A DNA stretch of 6,950 nucleotides from Actinomycetota bacterium. GTDB taxonomy: Bacteria > Actinomycetota > Acidimicrobiia > Acidimicrobiales > AC-25. Where the stretch lies: the NCBI GenBank assembly GCA_005888395.1, contig VAXF01000013.1:7938-14887 (forward strand), in the 5' to 3' direction. The translations under genes and the position numbers were made by a program. This document shows positions 6,531-6,950 of this stretch, piece after piece (within the stretch, counting starts at the first letter, position 1; the number at the start of each line of letters is the position of its first letter). The notes below the pieces were generated by a model, which worked only from the letters and a program-made list of their open reading frames with translations, made no database searches and was not told where the DNA came from.

Positions 6531-6950
6531 GTGGACCGGCTGGCGGTGCTGAAGGCTCTCGGCGACAACACGCGTTACGCCATCTACCTCGAGGTTGCCC
6601 GGTCGCCGGCGCCGCGATCGACCTCCGAGGTCGCCGAAACGCTCGGCCTCCACCCCAACACCGTCCGGCCCCATCTCGAGCGCATGCGCGACGTCGGGCT
6701 GCTCGACGTCGAGATCGAGTCGCGCGGGTCGGTCGGCCGTCCGCAGCACCGCTACTCGATGGTGCCCGGCGCCCCGTCACTCGGTCTCGAGCCCCCGGCA
6801 TTCCCGCTGCTCGCCCGGATGCTCGTCGAGGTGGCGGCGACGGCCGGCGCCGGCAGCGAGGAGGCAGCCGAGATCGGCCGGGAGCAGGGACGAGCGGTGG
6901 CGTCGGCGATCAGGCGGCCGCCGTCGTGCATCGAGGCGCTCGTGGTCACC
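6531..6950 (+). CDS. Winged-helix transcriptional regulator, SufR/ArsR-like; 3' end outside window
   Basis: The frame starts at GTG 6531 and is open to the last base, giving 140 residues of an incomplete protein. It begins VDRLAVLKALGDNTRYAIYL, the usual first helices of an ArsR/SufR-type winged helix. The recognition region follows with TSEVAETLGLHPNTVRPHLE (31-50), then RMRDVGLL and a wing ending in GRPQHRYSM (69-77). A GRPxxxY wing is characteristic of the SufR-like group, whose C-terminal half can bind a Fe-S cluster through cysteines. Only one Cys (133) is visible before the window ends, so cluster binding cannot be judged. It is transcribed divergently from mrp, probably as a leaderless mRNA, and the dyad between the two genes may be its operator. 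In several Actinobacteria a SufR gene heads the suf operon; whether suf genes follow here is unknown. The DNA-binding class is secure and the SufR assignment moderate. Confidence 0.85.
   Translation, partial: MDRLAVLKALGDNTRYAIYLEVARSPAPRSTSEVAETLGLHPNTVRPHLERMRDVGLLDVEIESRGSVGRPQHRYSMVPGAPSLGLEPPAFPLLARMLVEVAATAGAGSEEAAEIGREQGRAVASAIRRPPSCIEALVVT

Noticed and set aside
6235..6801. Minus-strand open frame crossing the mrp start and the divergent regulator, including an ATG at 6496-6498
   Set aside because: That ATG is out of frame with mrp, and the frame encodes Pro/Arg-rich sequence without motifs on both sides of the spacer.

Overview
The window is a strongly GC-rich, gene-dense stretch of bacterial chromosome. 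GTG starts dominate, third codon positions are G/C, and intergenic gaps are only 8 to 45 bases. Start codons sit about 6 bases after -10-like hexamers, with no Shine-Dalgarno sequence, which is typical of leaderless transcription in Actinobacteria. The Mrp protein with a degraded CxxC and the MacB-like permease fit the same group. A high-GC actinobacterium, perhaps an Acidimicrobiia member, is my best guess; the class is inference.

Left part (1-4407, all + strand): the end of a PAS-type sensor histidine kinase whose 5' end lies outside the window; a 40-base gap holding a perfect 14-bp palindrome and a possible leaderless promoter; then a two-gene ABC cassette. The cassette is a MacB/LolD-type ATPase followed 8 bases later by a 956-residue permease with two FtsX domains. 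Together these two should form a mechanotransmission-type transporter or envelope-remodelling complex, with the kinase as a possible regulator.

Middle and right part (4373-6490, - strand): an Mrp/ApbC-type P-loop ATPase for Fe-S cluster trafficking, followed 45 bases downstream by a TesB-like acyl-CoA thioesterase. The thioesterase runs convergently into the permease. Its 3' end carries an exact 10-bp tandem duplication that shifts the reading frame. Removing one copy restores a family-like C-terminus whose stop codon abuts the permease stop in the hexamer TGATCA.

Right edge (6531-6950, + strand): the start of a winged-helix regulator resembling the SufR/ArsR group, divergent from mrp. The 40-base space between them holds two face-to-face -10 elements, each exactly 6 bases from a GTG start, placed in the arms of an imperfect 28-bp dyad. 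This suggests two leaderless, mutually interfering promoters and a possible shared operator.

No stretch over 300 bases lacks a gene. I found no RNA gene, insertion sequence, CRISPR array or clear intrinsic terminator. All gene families are known ones; the points of most interest are the frameshifting duplication and the mirrored divergent promoter.
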